Source: Cardinalis cardinalis
Taxonomy: Eukaryota > Chordata > Aves > Passeriformes > Cardinalidae
Assembly: GCA_014549065.1 (NCBI GenBank)
Contig: JACDOX010000113.1
Span: 690,413-754,412 of the forward strand
DNA: 64,000 bases
Direction: 5' to 3'
The notes beneath the pieces were generated by a model. The model worked only from the letters and a program-made list of their open reading frames with translations, ran no database searches and was not told where the DNA came from. This document shows positions 15,315 to 27,889 of this stretch, one piece after another. Each line of letters starts with the position of its first letter. Positions within the stretch are counted from its first letter, which is position 1. The translations under genes were made by a program, and so were the position numbers.

Positions 15315-16394
15315 TGTATTGGGTTAATGTGACAAGGCTTTGGTAGTAGGAGGGGGGCTACAGAGGTGGCTTCTGTGAGAAGCTGCCAGGTTCACCTATG
15401 TCCAATGGAACCAATGCCAGGCAACTCCAAGATGGACCTTCCAATGCCAAGGCTGAGCCTATCAGCAATGGTGGTANTGCCTCTGGGATAACAGAACTGA
15501 GAAGAGGGGGGAAAACCCCAAAATGACAAATTGAAGCCAGAGAGAAGAGGGAGATATGAACAAGCAACAGCTCTGCAGACACCAAGGTCAGTGCAGGAGG
15601 AGGAGGAGGTGCTGCAGGTACCAGAGCTGAGATGGCCCTGCAGTCTATGAAAAAGACCATGGTGAGGCAGCTGTGCCCCTGCAGCCCATGGATCTCCATG
15701 GTGTAGCAGGTATCCACCTGCAGCCTGTAGATGACTCCATGCTGGAGCAGGGAAATAGCCAAAGGAGGCTGTAACCCTATGGGAACACCATGTTGGAACA
15801 GGATCCTGGCAGGACCAGTGCACTCATGGAGAGAGGAGCCCATGCTGGAGCAGGTTTTCTGCCAGGACCCATGACCCCATGGAGGACTTAGACTGGAGCC
15901 ATGCTGCACCCNANAGAGCAGACCCCACTGGAGCAGTTGTGAAGAACTGCAGCCCNTGGGAAGGACTCCCAGTGGAGAAGTTCATGGAGCCTGTCTGTGT
16001 GGGAGGGAGCCCATGCTGGAGCAGGGAAGAGTGTGAGCAGTCCTTCCCCTGAGGAGGAAGGAGCAATAGAGACAGGGTGTGGTGAACTGATCACAGCCCC
16101 ATTCCCTGTGTCCCTGCACCACNGGCAGGGAGGAGGTGGAGACTTGAGAATAAACCCTAAAGAGAAGGGAAGAGTAAAGGAAGTTGGTTTTAAGATTTTT
16201 CTTTCTCATTATNCTACTGATTTTCCCAAGTCAAGTCTCTTTTGCTCATGCTAGTGACTGCTCCAGGTGAGTGATCTGTCCCTGTCCTTATCTCAACCCA
16301 TGAGCCTTTTGTTCTGTTTTCACTCCCCTGTGCAGCTGGGGAGTGACAGAATGGCTTTGGTGGGCACCTGGTGTCCAGCANTGTCAACCCANCA
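15315..16394 (+). mobile_element. Solo LTR of an endogenous retrovirus, ERVL-like
   Basis: The element begins TGTATTGGGTTAATGTGACA and ends near CAACCCANCA, giving TG...CA termini and a length of about 1.08 kb. The order of segments ('gctacagaggtggcttctgt', repeated 'catgctggagcag' phrases, 'gtgatctgtccctgtcctta', 'ggctttggtgggcacctggt') matches a common avian ERVL-type LTR as I know it. The internal purine-rich reiterations around 'ggagcaggg' are typical. An AATAAA lies near 16150. No internal retroviral genes flank it, so it is a solo LTR. Flanking 5-mers do not form an obvious target-site duplication, which suggests age or imprecise ends. Long minus-strand open frames inside it are incidental. 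Confidence 0.8.
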
Positions 16395-19300
16395 TGGTAC
16401 CCTAGGAGTACATTCATTAGAGGGATTCTTTGTCAGTAAACTGAATTTCTTTATGGGAAGTTTCCCACTATTGCTATCTCTCTGATAACATCAGATTATG
16501 ATGATAACATTATGATGATGATAATATCATGATAACATCCTCTTCACTGAAGCTTCCATACATGGTTTTCAACAGAAATACGATTCATTAATCCAAATAT
16601 AAGAAATTAATCTTCACCTTTGACTGCAAATACACAGACTGGAACACCATCCCACTTCAGGCGCCTGCATCAAAATGTGCTGGCAGTAGAACAAAAAGCA
16701 AATGTTCACATCAGTGCAGAGAAATTCTACAGTTTGGAGTAAAATTACAAGAGAAAGAGCAGTTTTTTGAATACTATACTGCTCTCATTTAAAAGCAGAG
16801 AGAAAGGTAGAATTTTAGTGCTTTATTGAGGGAGCATGTAGACCCAGCTTTCCTGTGACACAGACTACACTAATCACCAACATCCAGCTCCTAGCAAGCA
16901 ATTAATCTCTCTCACAATCNAGCTTTTAAATGGAAGGTGCCTGCTCCTTCTAAAGTTATTGGATTTTGTTCTGATAATAAAGTTAAATTACACAAGGAGT
17001 ATCTAGAATACTTCCANACAAAATCAATGTGCATTATTTTATATTTTGCTCTCTCCCTCATAACTTGAATACTCACACACTGGTCTATGAAAGTTTGTGT
17101 TCAGTAAGAACACAATTTCAAAAATCTACTACTGCCTCAAGGAAAATACTGAAATATATTCTAAGACAGAAAGAATTCTATTTATCAATCATTTTTCTTC
17201 CTCACCTCTTTGCTATTTAGAATATTTCCATGAAAATGGGATATTTATTTCCCAAGAGTTCATCAGCTGCTCCTGATATAATATAATTTCCATGGATACC
17301 AATTGTATGTAATGTTGCAAGCATATGATGAAAGGATATGGAATAAGGAAGAGAAAAAATCAGCGGCTCTACTCTTTGATTATGCTTTTGAGGAACTCCA
17401 TAAACTTTATCTAATCAACTCATCACCCACACAAATAACCCACTCAGTCAGTCCCTCTTTCTCCCAGGCCCCCTTGGCAAAAATATCCCCACATATTTAA
17501 ATGTGTTCAGTCTTTCCAATATTATCTGCTATTCAATAAGAACAAAACTCAGGAATTTAAAAGGTGACAGAGGAAAAAAAAAAATTTGTATTTTTTAAGC
17601 TAAATTTTAAAACTTGTTAATTCAGAAATTTAAAGGTTAGATGTCTCCATTAAGAAGTCTTGGTAAGGTATTACTTTCAGTAAAATGACTACTAACAAAG
17701 GATTATTGTTACAATAAAAATCTATCAGAAATAACAAAAGGAAACAGCAAGTTTCAAAATGTATTTGTTTCATCAGTAGGTACAGCTATTTAATGCAATG
17801 TGCCTGAACAACTACAGAAGACTGAGCTTCTTCACTGTCTGANGAGGATTTTGATACCTGGGTCTTTTAAAAAATCTTTTGAAGACTATGTAATCTTTTG
17901 TTTAAAGCCATTTCTTATAACAGGTTTTGGATGAACAAGTTTTCTCATTTTGNAACTATACAAAAAACATTTTTCAGTTGAGCTTGATCCGACTATGACC
18001 CTGGGATTTCAATTTAGCTCAGAAAAGGAATGTCTAGAAGCAAATGGCAGAGTACAGCTGTAGTCTCCATTTCTCCAAGGAACCCAGATGTTACTCACAG
18101 GCAAGACCTTGCAGTATTTTGATGTGGTACTGTGTGTGACCCATGCAGATGCAGGAAGAGAGTCATAACTATAAAGCCTTCACCATTTTCTGTGATCCCT
18201 CTTTCCAATATCTCAAAGGAAAGGAGAAGGAAGCACATACACAATGAGATCAAGAAACTTGGCCAGAGTCAAAGGCAGGGTTGGAAGCACAGAGGGGTCC
18301 CACCAGGGAACACTAACCACAGAGGCACAGTCCTGGTCCGAGGGTGGTCAGAGCACGGCAGACAGGAGCACCGGGAATGTCTCAATGTGTTTTCCCAAGC
18401 CCTAAAAACATCTCACCCAGCATCACACAAGTCAGTCCTTAGTTACACTTTGCAAACAGAATCAAACTTCTCCACGAGCAGCTAAATGTCACTGACCCCT
18501 CAGAGTCCCCAGTAATTTTGATTTTTACCCCAGGCTCAGGCAGTGTGCTGAAGGCAACCACAACAAGCCTCCTTGTAGCTTTGCAGGCTGCTGCCCAGCA
18601 AGCCCATGCAGCAGCTGAGGAGACAATGATGTTAACCCTCAGCAGTAGCAGAGCAAGAGCTTTCTCCCCTCTGCCACAGGAGGGTCACTGCAGGTCCCAG
18701 GCTGGGGCGGCTCAGGGTGCCTNCTGCTCAGCCCCGGGGCAGGCATTGTCCTGCAATTTTGTAGTCTCCTCCCAGAAACTGAAAGTCAAGGTATGCATGC
18801 CCTGCAACACACAGGGACAAGGCTCCAAGTGTGCAATTTCTGTTCACTCTACTTCCAACATTATCTCTGGGTTAAACTTTTTTTTTAAACTTTGCTCATC
18901 TGTCAAGTCTCATTGCCTGACATCAAGGAGATCAATCTCCCTTCCTTAAACACAACTCCTGGCTCTTTTGAGAGGCTTCCCTTTTTAGATGTTGGCCTCC
19001 TAAGTTCCTCTCCACAGCCTGTCTCCCCTGCTGCATCCTTCAACANATTTTTTCAAATCAGAACAGACAACCCGATGTAGTTGTGAGGATTTCTGCAGTG
19101 CTCACTGCTCACATCTGAATGTTAGTGCCCAATCTGCAGGCATTCCTGGGCAGCACAGCAGAGGAGAGCAGGGACCAGANGTGTCTGCTACATGTGTGGA
19201 GGCATGCACACTGGAAAGGACTCTTTTTCTGTAGTCAGAAAAAATGACATGTGTGAGGAAGTTCTTAAGTATTACTGCCAGAAAGTTCCAAGTACCAGAA

Positions 19301-20261
19301 CCAGAAGCTGTCTGTGGGATAAAAAAAAAAAAAAAGAAAAGAAAACCAGTAAGAGACAGAAAAAAATCCTACAGATGTTATCAAAATCTGCCCTCTGTCT
19401 CTTTTGGAGATTTTTCTTTAGAAAGAAAACACATTTGGGTGTGTGAACGCATGACCTGCTCTCCCCTGAATGCCAAATTTTCAGAAACATCATTCATCTT
19501 ACTNGATATTCCTCCTCTGCCTGAGGTGAAGTCAGTTAGCTCTGCATGCCTGATACTGGTAGTTTTGCCTTAACCTAAAAAAGTGGTTGAAATAAAACAA
19601 AAGTGAAGCTCCAAATCCACACAGGTATTTTGACTTTATAGGGAGTTACTCATTAGAGAAAACGGTGACCTGAAACAGCTCTCTTTTGCTCTTCCCCAGT
19701 CCATTCCCAACCCTTCTGGGGATATGTGAAAGAATACCTTAGTTACTTCAGTCTAAGCTAAAAGTGCATTTAAAATCAATCCAGGTAATGTGTAGCCCCA
19801 CTTGAGGGCAGAATCTCAAATTGGAATATTTATTACTGGGCTGTAAAGCTCTGTTTTCTCAGACTTTGTCAGAAAGGAGATATTTGAATGCCAATAGGGA
19901 CATCAGGCTCCATCTCTTTATAGACCTTGNGTCAGGAAGGGATGTAAGTACATCATCAGCTTTAGCCCCGCTGACTTGAAGGATAGTTAAGCACATATTC
20001 TTTCTGTCATGAACAGGAAATGTGCAGTACTATATTCATCTTAGCTGCGAGGGGAATATGCAAACTCACTTATACAAGCTACCTAGCTCACAGCNAAGGG
20101 TAGGCGCAGCTTTTCTTGCACTCTAAGCTACGATAACAGAAAAGGATCTGGCCAGAAGTGAACAGTGGGAGCAGCCTATTGAGATTTTTGTTAAACACAA
20201 ATGTATGAAAGTACCATTTTATTATGCCACACAGCAAGAACCATCCCTGACATTTTTCCTG
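16395..20261. other. Intergenic sequence, no gene recognised
   Basis: AT-rich sequence with a short GAT-rich patch at about 16495-16545 and a GC-richer stretch at 18520-18800. An open frame of 143 codons at 18518-18949 (plus) has no recognisable domain and low-complexity Ala/Gln content near its start. Confidence 0.65.
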
Positions 20262-20916
20262 GTGGAAAAGGACCTGGAGATACTGGATGACATCTGTTTG
20301 AACANGAGCCAGCAGTGTGCACAGGTGGCCAAGAAGGCCAGGGGCATCCTGGCTTGTANCAGGAATGGCATGGCCAGCAGGANCATGGCAGTGATTGTCC
20401 CTCTGTACTTGGCACTGGTGTGGCCACATCTCAAGCTCTCTCTTCAGTTTTGGGCCCCTCACTGCTAGAAAGACATTGAGGTGCTGGAGTGTGTCCAGAG
20501 GACAGTGAAGCAGGTGAAGGGTCTGGAGCTCAAGTTTTGTGAGAAGTGGCTAANGGATCTGGGGGTGTTTAGTGTGGAGAAAAGGAGGCTCAGGGGAGAA
20601 CTTCTGGCTCTTAACAACTACCTGAAAGGAGATTGTAGCCAGGTAGTGTTTTGTCTCTTCTCCCAGGTCATAGGTGACAGGACAAGCAGTGCCAGGAAAA
20701 CTACATATCAGGGGAAATTACAGAAAGGGTTGTAAAGCNTTGGAACAGGCTGCCCNTAGAAGTGGTGGAGTCACCATTCNCAGAAGTATTCAAACAATGT
20801 GTGGATATGGCACTCGAGGACATGGTTTAATGGTGAACATAGTGGTGGTAGTTCCAGGCTGATGGTTGGGCTTCATCATCTTAAGGACCTTTCCCAACCT
20901 TAGTGNTTCTGTGATC
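20262..20916 (+). mobile_element. CR1 LINE, 3' end with ORF2 C-terminal remnant
   Basis: The segment is a classic truncated CR1. Translated fragments match the end of CR1 ORF2: EKDLEILDD, SQQCAQVAKKARGILAC, PLYLALVWPHL, LQFWAP, then VLECVQRT and VEKRRLRGELLALNNYLKG. After the coding remnant come the 3' UTR words 'aggctgcccntagaagtggtgg' in degraded form and 'aaggacctttcccaacctta', ending 'ttctgtgatc', the usual CR1 terminus. A stop (tag after 'cccctcactgc') and frameshifts show it is dead. Like most CR1 copies it is 5'-truncated, about 655 bp. Confidence 0.93.
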
Positions 20917-23900
20917 AATGACNTCTCTCTAGGCTCGTCACTCCTAGGGTGTCTAGGATCCCAAGGGCCAGGCTCAGGCAGATGGATCCTGCTGGGGGGT
21001 GACCTGGATCACCCATGCTCATACAGGAGCATTTCCAACAGCAAGATGGGCCAGCATGAACAATGAGGGGAAGAGCAGTAGGGACGTCCTCTTTCTAGAG
21101 CCATCCTACCTGAACCCAAGAGGAGAAGTATCCCTCAGATGGAAGTGCTCACCATGGCTCCCACTCTTCTCAGTACAACATGACCCTGCAGAGGCAGCTG
21201 TCGTGCTGCCAGACCCCATACTTCAGGGAAGGGCAATGAAAGGAGCAGAGACCTACAGCCCTGCCGGGGCTGACCCTGCCATGCTGACCCATGGCAATGC
21301 CACTTCTGCCACAATTCCCTCTTGCTCACATCTCTGTAGAAATCCCTGAAGAGAAAGAGGCTCTGGAAGAGATGATGGGGTCTGCAGGAAGAGACAATGA
21401 GAGGATGTAAGAGGGCAGGGAGGGGAGGAGGAGGCAGTAGTCAAAGCATACACCTGGAAGTCACCAGGGGCCACTGCACTGTGGAATCTACTGGTCAGTT
21501 TTATTTTCAGGGTGGAGATGTGGCTCTCAGTGGGACACAGTCACCCTCCCTTGCAGTCCCCGAAGTCACTGTCCATGGGACTCCCTGGNACAGAGGCTGT
21601 AGTCCAGCTGCATCCAGCCTACACAGAAATTTCAGTGCACTCCCACAGCCCACCNCACACATGCTCTGCAGTCATCTCTTGGTGACCAGGCACACTAGGA
21701 GCATTTACAAAGCCTGTCCTATTCAGAAGAAGACAACTCCAGTTAGCACAAGAGAAACGGGGATTTGTGGCATATATATTCCCTAGCCACTTCGAAAACT
21801 CCTTCAGTTTAGAACATGGCTGTCTGATAGACTCAGACTCTCCACCCTCCGTGTTACTCCATTTATTTTTCACCAAATCACAGGGAGGTTCTTTCCCCCT
21901 ACCCTGTTTTCAGACAAGCTTCCTTTGGCCCTGCAGAGTCTGACAGGTAACAGACCTCTTGTGCGACCACACGCTTCTTTTCATCCCCACACTTCAACAG
22001 CCCATCACAAATTTATTTTGCTGTCTAGGACTTCCCAGTCTCCCNGTCCTTCCCCTCAGGGCAAGTCTCCAAGAACCGACCAACACTCTTTTACAGCGCT
22101 TCCACACCTAATTAGCGCCTGGTTTTTCTCCTCTGGAAGCTAGATAAGCGATGTTACAGTAACAAGTAGATTCACACAGACGAAAGCATGCACGATATGG
22201 CTGTTTGTTACACTGTGATGTCTCCAGTTGTCAAAGAAACATTTCTTCTTCATAAGATTAAAAACAAAACAAAACAAACCATATCCAATATAATTAAGTA
22301 CAGTCAGTCACCCTTGAAAAAAAGAGAATACATGGAAAACAAATCCTGGCATCTGAATGTGAAGCTCTTAAGCAAAACTTGTCAGTGCTTCAAGAAATAA
22401 ATATGAAAACCGTACCACAAAAACNCTAGATGCATTATTAGTCGTATCTTTAATAACAGGAAAAATATTAAAGTGCCATATTGTTTACAACACAAAATTA
22501 AAATTTTAATTTTAATCAGTCCTGTTTACCCAGCAACATTCTGATTAGCAGTCAGAGTTGATTGAACAGTGAAGGAAAGAAAACCCTCTCACAACAAGAT
22601 ATGCCACATAAAAGACTTCTGCACGAGTCAACAAGCAGCAACAGCAGAGTTACACCGCCAGCTAAAGAATGTACCCCGGTCTGGCAAACCAAGACACAAC
22701 TTATGCCTCTGAAGCAGTGATTTGAGTATATTCCCTTTCCTCTCCTTGGNTGCGGGGAACCTTCCTGAATATTTGCCTGGCAGAACTGACATACACATTA
22801 GCTTGAAACAATAAAGGAGTGGGGAGGTACAGAACTGAGTAAGAAATCCCAGGAAACCGTCGGCAATTTCTTCTTTATTATGCATATTTTGCGGCTGGAG
22901 CACATTATGCTCACTCTCCTCAGGGCAGGGTTTTTAAAGAGCACAGTATATAATGTCAACAACTGAAAATCCAGCACATCGAGCTTGATTTTTCTGTTCT
23001 TTGCCCCATATTTAGCAAGGGGGAGTGCCCTGGCAGAGGCAGGATTTTCCAGCACAAATCTTGAAGCACGCAAGACAGAAGTAGAAGCTTCCCATTCCAA
23101 TTCCTACGCCTTAATTCCTCCCAAAAAGAAAACAAACAAACAAACAAACAAAAAAAAACCCCAAACAGGTAGGTGCACAAAACAAATGATGGTAATTCAT
23201 GTACCCTGTCTCACATATCTGTCTCCATTTTAGGCGCTGCCCTTCCACGGCACAGTTCAGAGCAGTTCAGGTGCCCTTCCCGCTGGGACTCGGAGTGACA
23301 GGCAGCCGCCCTCCCACCACAATTATCTGGCGGTGCCTTCCAGGCATGGAGCTGCCCAGGGCACCTTCCCCGGGACACTTCCTCAGCAGGGAAGGGGTTC
23401 AAAGCTCAGCCACAGCAGTGTCTTTGAAGCATTCAGACATAAATCCNCGGCTCCTGAAGATGAGCAGTGTTAGGAAGCAAGCTGCTGCGATTAAGCTCTT
23501 ACTCCAGCAGGGAAAAAAAAAATAATCAAATGCTGCAATCTTCCATAGCTTGATTAACCACATGCTTCATTAAAGCTTTCACTGCTGTTTAACTGAGCTA
23601 TAAATGCCAGGAAGGCAGTGATTTTTTTGAATGAGACAGAGACAGTTCATGAATTTTTAAATTTTTTCCCCTCTTTCCCGCCCCCCCCCATTTCCTTCTA
23701 ACCAAAGAAAGCAAACAGGTGCATTAAGTGTAAAAGGAAGGGAACGTGGATTTAAAAGTTTCACGTAGAGTTTCTTAGACAGTCAGCTCTGTCCATGCTT
23801 TTGCACTGTGCCTTACAGTAGTTCCCAAGGCTAAAACCATGTAGTAGATGCAGACTAAGGACTTGAAACAAGTTTTACCCCTCTGTTCTCAAATCAGAGA

Positions 23901-26237
23901 GAGTTTTACATTAGATAAACCTGGATTTTAAAGGGAAGGGAGATAAATCTGCTAAAAGAAGCTATAGTGGTACAAACCCTTTGAGCCATCACCACCGAAG
24001 AGAGAGAATTGGTACCTCACAGTTTCAGCCCTCTATTCCATAAATCCTTTTCTTACCTGCAACTGAGAAGAAACAGCTGCAAATAAATGGCCTTTCAGCT
24101 GTGGTCACTTCTGTACTTCATTCTTAAGTGCTCCCAGTGCAGCAGCAATGTAAACCAACCCTCTTGGATAACTAGAGCACTGCTGCCTGCTCCTTTATGA
24201 GTCTCATGCTGCTCCACAGCCGTTTCCTGGCTCCCTAAAGCCCACCTGCTCCCCACAGCCCCAGCTGCAGCTCATAAACTTATCCCAGGCACCAGGTGAG
24301 AATTAGCCCCAGCCCCCTGCAGTTGCTGCTTCAGGGCATCAGGTGAGGCCTCTGTGCTAGCCGCACCTCGTTCACGTGCAGGAAGACTCCTATGACCCAC
24401 CTTCAGAGAGAAAAGCCAAGGGTGGCAAGCCAGAATTTTAATTCATTTTGCTTGTTGTCAACAGCTTAAAATCCCTGCAAGTCTCATTTTGTTAGCTGAT
24501 GAACTACTGCAGTTATGTACATGGAGCTTTCAGGCTGAGCTATTGCCAGAGTTATCACAGGCTATTTGAGAAATCAGAGCAACTGTACTGGTCACAGCAG
24601 ACTTTTTGTAATCTTTGTGAAAATATTCCTAATATACAAAGCAATAAAATGCAGTCAGTGATCAAAGCTCCAAAGATGCAGATTGTGCTTTTACTCAGTA
24701 TGCCAAGCTGTGAAACCACCCTTTCTTAAATGAAATTTATGTAAATAAGACTGCCAGNTCCTTGGGTTTTCTGACAAGGGAATGGTCTAATATTTATAAG
24801 GAAAATCTAAATGCTGGCAGGATTTAGATTTAACAGTTAAGACANCATTATTTTGAACTGGATAGGATCTCAGCATTTTATTGAATGTGACTTCTAGTTA
24901 ATGGTACCATGGTAACTACCAAAGTGCTCCCCAGGGTCTCCTTTCAGGTTGCTGCACCAGGTTTTTCAAGGAATCCCTACCAAGGCCTGAGCCTGCAGCC
25001 AGCTCCCCTTCCCAGCAGGCTGGGGGAGTTGCCATGGGAGTGGTGCTGGCAGCAGCAGAAGGACCCATCAGTTTCACGAGGGTGAACCATCAGGCTCCAA
25101 GAGCCAACAGTTCAAAGTCCAGCTGGAGTAGTGGCTGGAGGAACCAGCTGATGGAAACTTGATGAAGTCCTGCACTGGGACCAGAACAGCCCAGGTGGCT
25201 GAGTGCCCAGGGGATGGAAGGCAGCTTGAAAGAACAGGATCCACCTGGCATGCTCCCTGCATCCACTGAGTGGATCCTGTTGCAGTGCCTGTGTCACAGA
25301 AGAGCAGAATCAGTAAGCATCAAGAATAGGAATGGCTGACCACAAAGGCTGCAGAATCTGTTCTTGTAGAGAGACCCACCTGGACAAGGCCTGAGCAACN
25401 GGATCTAACCTGTAAGTCAATGGTGCTTTCAGCAAGAAGACTAAATATCCTCTAGGAACCCTTCCACTCCAAATGGTTCTATTCATCTCAAACTTAAGCT
25501 TCAGCAGCAGAAATACACTTTATTATATTTAGCTGTTTTCTTTGTTTCCTCTACTGAGTGCTCTTTATTTGGAAGTCAAAGCACTATCTCCTGAACCACT
25601 AAAATAAAACCAAAAAAACCTGAGAGGTGTACAGAGTTCTGGACCTGCACAAAGTAAGGACCAAAACTTCTTTAAGATTTTCTCTAAAACATTACCCTCA
25701 AACTAAGCACACAGTGTCTCGAGTTGTATGTATGCTTTTTCCCTTTCCATAAAGTTGCCCTGGGAATTAGAGTCCACTTGCTGGCCTGAGTCAACTGACC
25801 ATTACTCTGANATCTTGTATGTGCACCTCTATCAGATGATCAGGAGAACTCTCAAATCCTACCCTTTTCTCCAGTACTGCTTTTTTTGTTACACAACCAG
25901 GGAAGTCCTGGGGGGGAAAAAAAGTTTATAGAAGTACTTCCCTAAAAACATCTGGACATTGGTTCAAAACACTTTCAAGTTTTTATGCACATTACACATT
26001 CANAGAATCCAAGGCCTAACAAGAAACACTTACAGTAACTCAAGTCACAATGCATATACATTTTAAATCTGAACTTAGATTAGCAATTATATATTAAGAG
26101 AATAGCAATTCTGCAGCAAAACCCCAAAATTCTGCTTCTTCTNTCCCCTCTGTCCTATTGTCATGTATAAGTCAAAATGCTTTTACTTACTAATTCAGAC
26201 CAAAGAAAACAATGTGCATTAACCAGCTTAGTGACAT
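20917..26237. other. Intergenic sequence 3' of DCTD
   Basis: No gene recognised. GC-richer blocks lie at about 20940-21660 and 24950-25300. Simple-sequence runs include AAAAC units at about 22260 and AAAC units at about 23128-23150. A 20-bp perfect palindrome lies at 22494-22513. The stretch 23520-23640 has the low-repeat, balanced look of a conserved non-coding element, but that cannot be tested here. Confidence 0.65.
22494..22513. repeat. 20-bp perfect palindrome
   Basis: AAAATTAAAATTTTAATTTT is its own reverse complement. It is composed only of A and T, so chance occurrence is plausible. Confidence 0.9.
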
Positions 26238-27810
26238 TTTATTAAAGTAATTTTTCAGGTTTCATGCTCCCCCCCCCCCCNCCACATATGTGCAAATTTC
26301 TTCTTCTGGCATTAAGCCACAGACCAATTTTGACGAGGAAAANAGCTGTAGGAAAAAGAAACTCAGAAATTATCTTATAAATGGACACATAATACATTAC
26401 AGTGATCCCTTTAGTAGTCAAATGGTTCATGAACATTATATTTTATGTAATATCACAAATGCACAAAATATGCTTTCCATATGATTGCAAAAACAGCAGC
26501 ACTCTGGAGCCAAGTGCATGACTTAATATTATAATAATGAGTCTACTTCAGTGTAGTGGATTTTAATAAGACTTTAATAATACTGGTATGAAGCCAAATT
26601 ACATAATGTCCCAAAATATGAAACAAAGCTTTTGTAGAGAAAATAAAAGCTCATTGAAGTATAACCACATTAAAAAGAAAAAAAAAAAAAAAAAACAACA
26701 AAACCAAAAATAACAAAACCAACAACCACCAATGTTATCTAAACAAAGCCATTAGGCATACTTAATTTTTAAAAATCAAATTAGAGAAAATGAACTCAAA
26801 TCTATTCCCAGATCTCCAGATAAAATTAAAAAGGATATTATTTTAGGCAACATTTATGAAAATGGAGGTACTATGTCAGCACTGGGAAACAAGCTAACAC
26901 CGCAATTACATCTTTTGGCACAGATGTGGATATGAGTTGAATATCTCNAATTTCTCTCAAAGAACAAAAATTGATTCAGTTACCTTACAGGTGGAGTTTA
27001 AGACTGAGCTATGTTGGATTATCTAGGAACAGCTTAGACCAGTAAAATTATTTTTTTACACATGAAAATAAACTCAGTGTAAAAGTCCCAAAGATAAAGC
27101 ACCAAAATATTTACTCCCTCAAGCCCCTTCAATCTGGAGTCTTGGGGAAACCAAGGATTTGAAATCACCTGTAAAGCTCACTCAGGCATGGACAATTCTC
27201 AGAACAGCTTCCTCTCTCAACCCTCCCCAAGTATGGCAATGTTAGACAGCAATTAAAAGAAAAATCAGCATTTCATTTGTTGGGTAACAAGCAAAATGGC
27301 ACACATTCCTAAAGCTGTAAAACCTTTTAAATATTAGTGTTATGCTAGTTGGAAGATTAGCATTTGCACGGATAGCAGTTTTTGTTCTTTATTAGGATCG
27401 GCTGTGAAGATTCACATATCCAACNGAGAGATCAACACCTATTAGCATATTCCACCGTACACTGGTTACAAGTACTGCTGTTAAACTGAGGCTGAATCTA
27501 TGCTGACAGCCCACCAGAGCATGTGGTGATGAATACAGGAAGAATCAGAACAGTTTTCTTTATTTATATTGTTTCACCTAGTGTCTCCATTTTTAAAGCA
27601 GTTTTGATAAAGGCATACAAAATTTGAAGTAGATTTAGATTCCACATGACAAGATGAAGTGAGTGGGACATTTTATGCCTTGGATTTCTTACAAGTCTAC
27701 TTTAGCTACAGAAACCATTAAAAAGTTGCAAGTAACTTCAAGATGAAAGGCATTAGCAGCTTTTTAGAAAAGGATAATCACACTCTTCTAAAGACTTAAT
27801 GAGACATAAT
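26238..27810 (-). other. DCTD: Probable DCTD 3' UTR with alternative poly(A) signals
   Basis: Downstream of the DCTD stop there is no further exon signal. AATAAA hexamers on the minus strand lie at 27559-27564, 27388-27393 and 26238-26243, which would give 3' UTRs of about 0.25, 0.42 and 1.6 kb. The most distal lies just beyond a G14-15 run (C run on the plus strand, 26269-26283), and an A-rich tract on the plus strand lies at about 26675-26704. The extent is inferred from signals only; which site is used cannot be read from the sequence. Confidence 0.5.
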
Positions 27811-27889
27811 TCACAGAAGCTTTTGACTTGGTCTGCTGTTAATCGAATCAAAGTCGATGATGATCTTGTTACACTTTGGCTTGAATTCC
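27811..27889 (-). CDS. DCTD: DCTD terminal coding exon 6
   Basis: A T-rich tract ending in AG precedes 27889. The 79 nt complete Arg167 and encode [20 protein letters not shown], then SQKLL and a TGA stop at 27813-27811. The [12 protein letters not shown] tail matches human DCTD. The stop is followed by an AT-rich 3' UTR on the minus strand. Confidence 0.97.

Noticed and set aside
15358..15909. 183- and 143-codon minus-strand open frames
   Set aside because: They lie wholly within the solo LTR and owe their length to its reiterated interior; no protein family is recognisable.
1..26000. Exons of the neighbours expected from human synteny (TENM3 or WWC2)
   Set aside because: No translated segment in the flanks resembles teneurin or WWC-family domains; they are probably outside the window.
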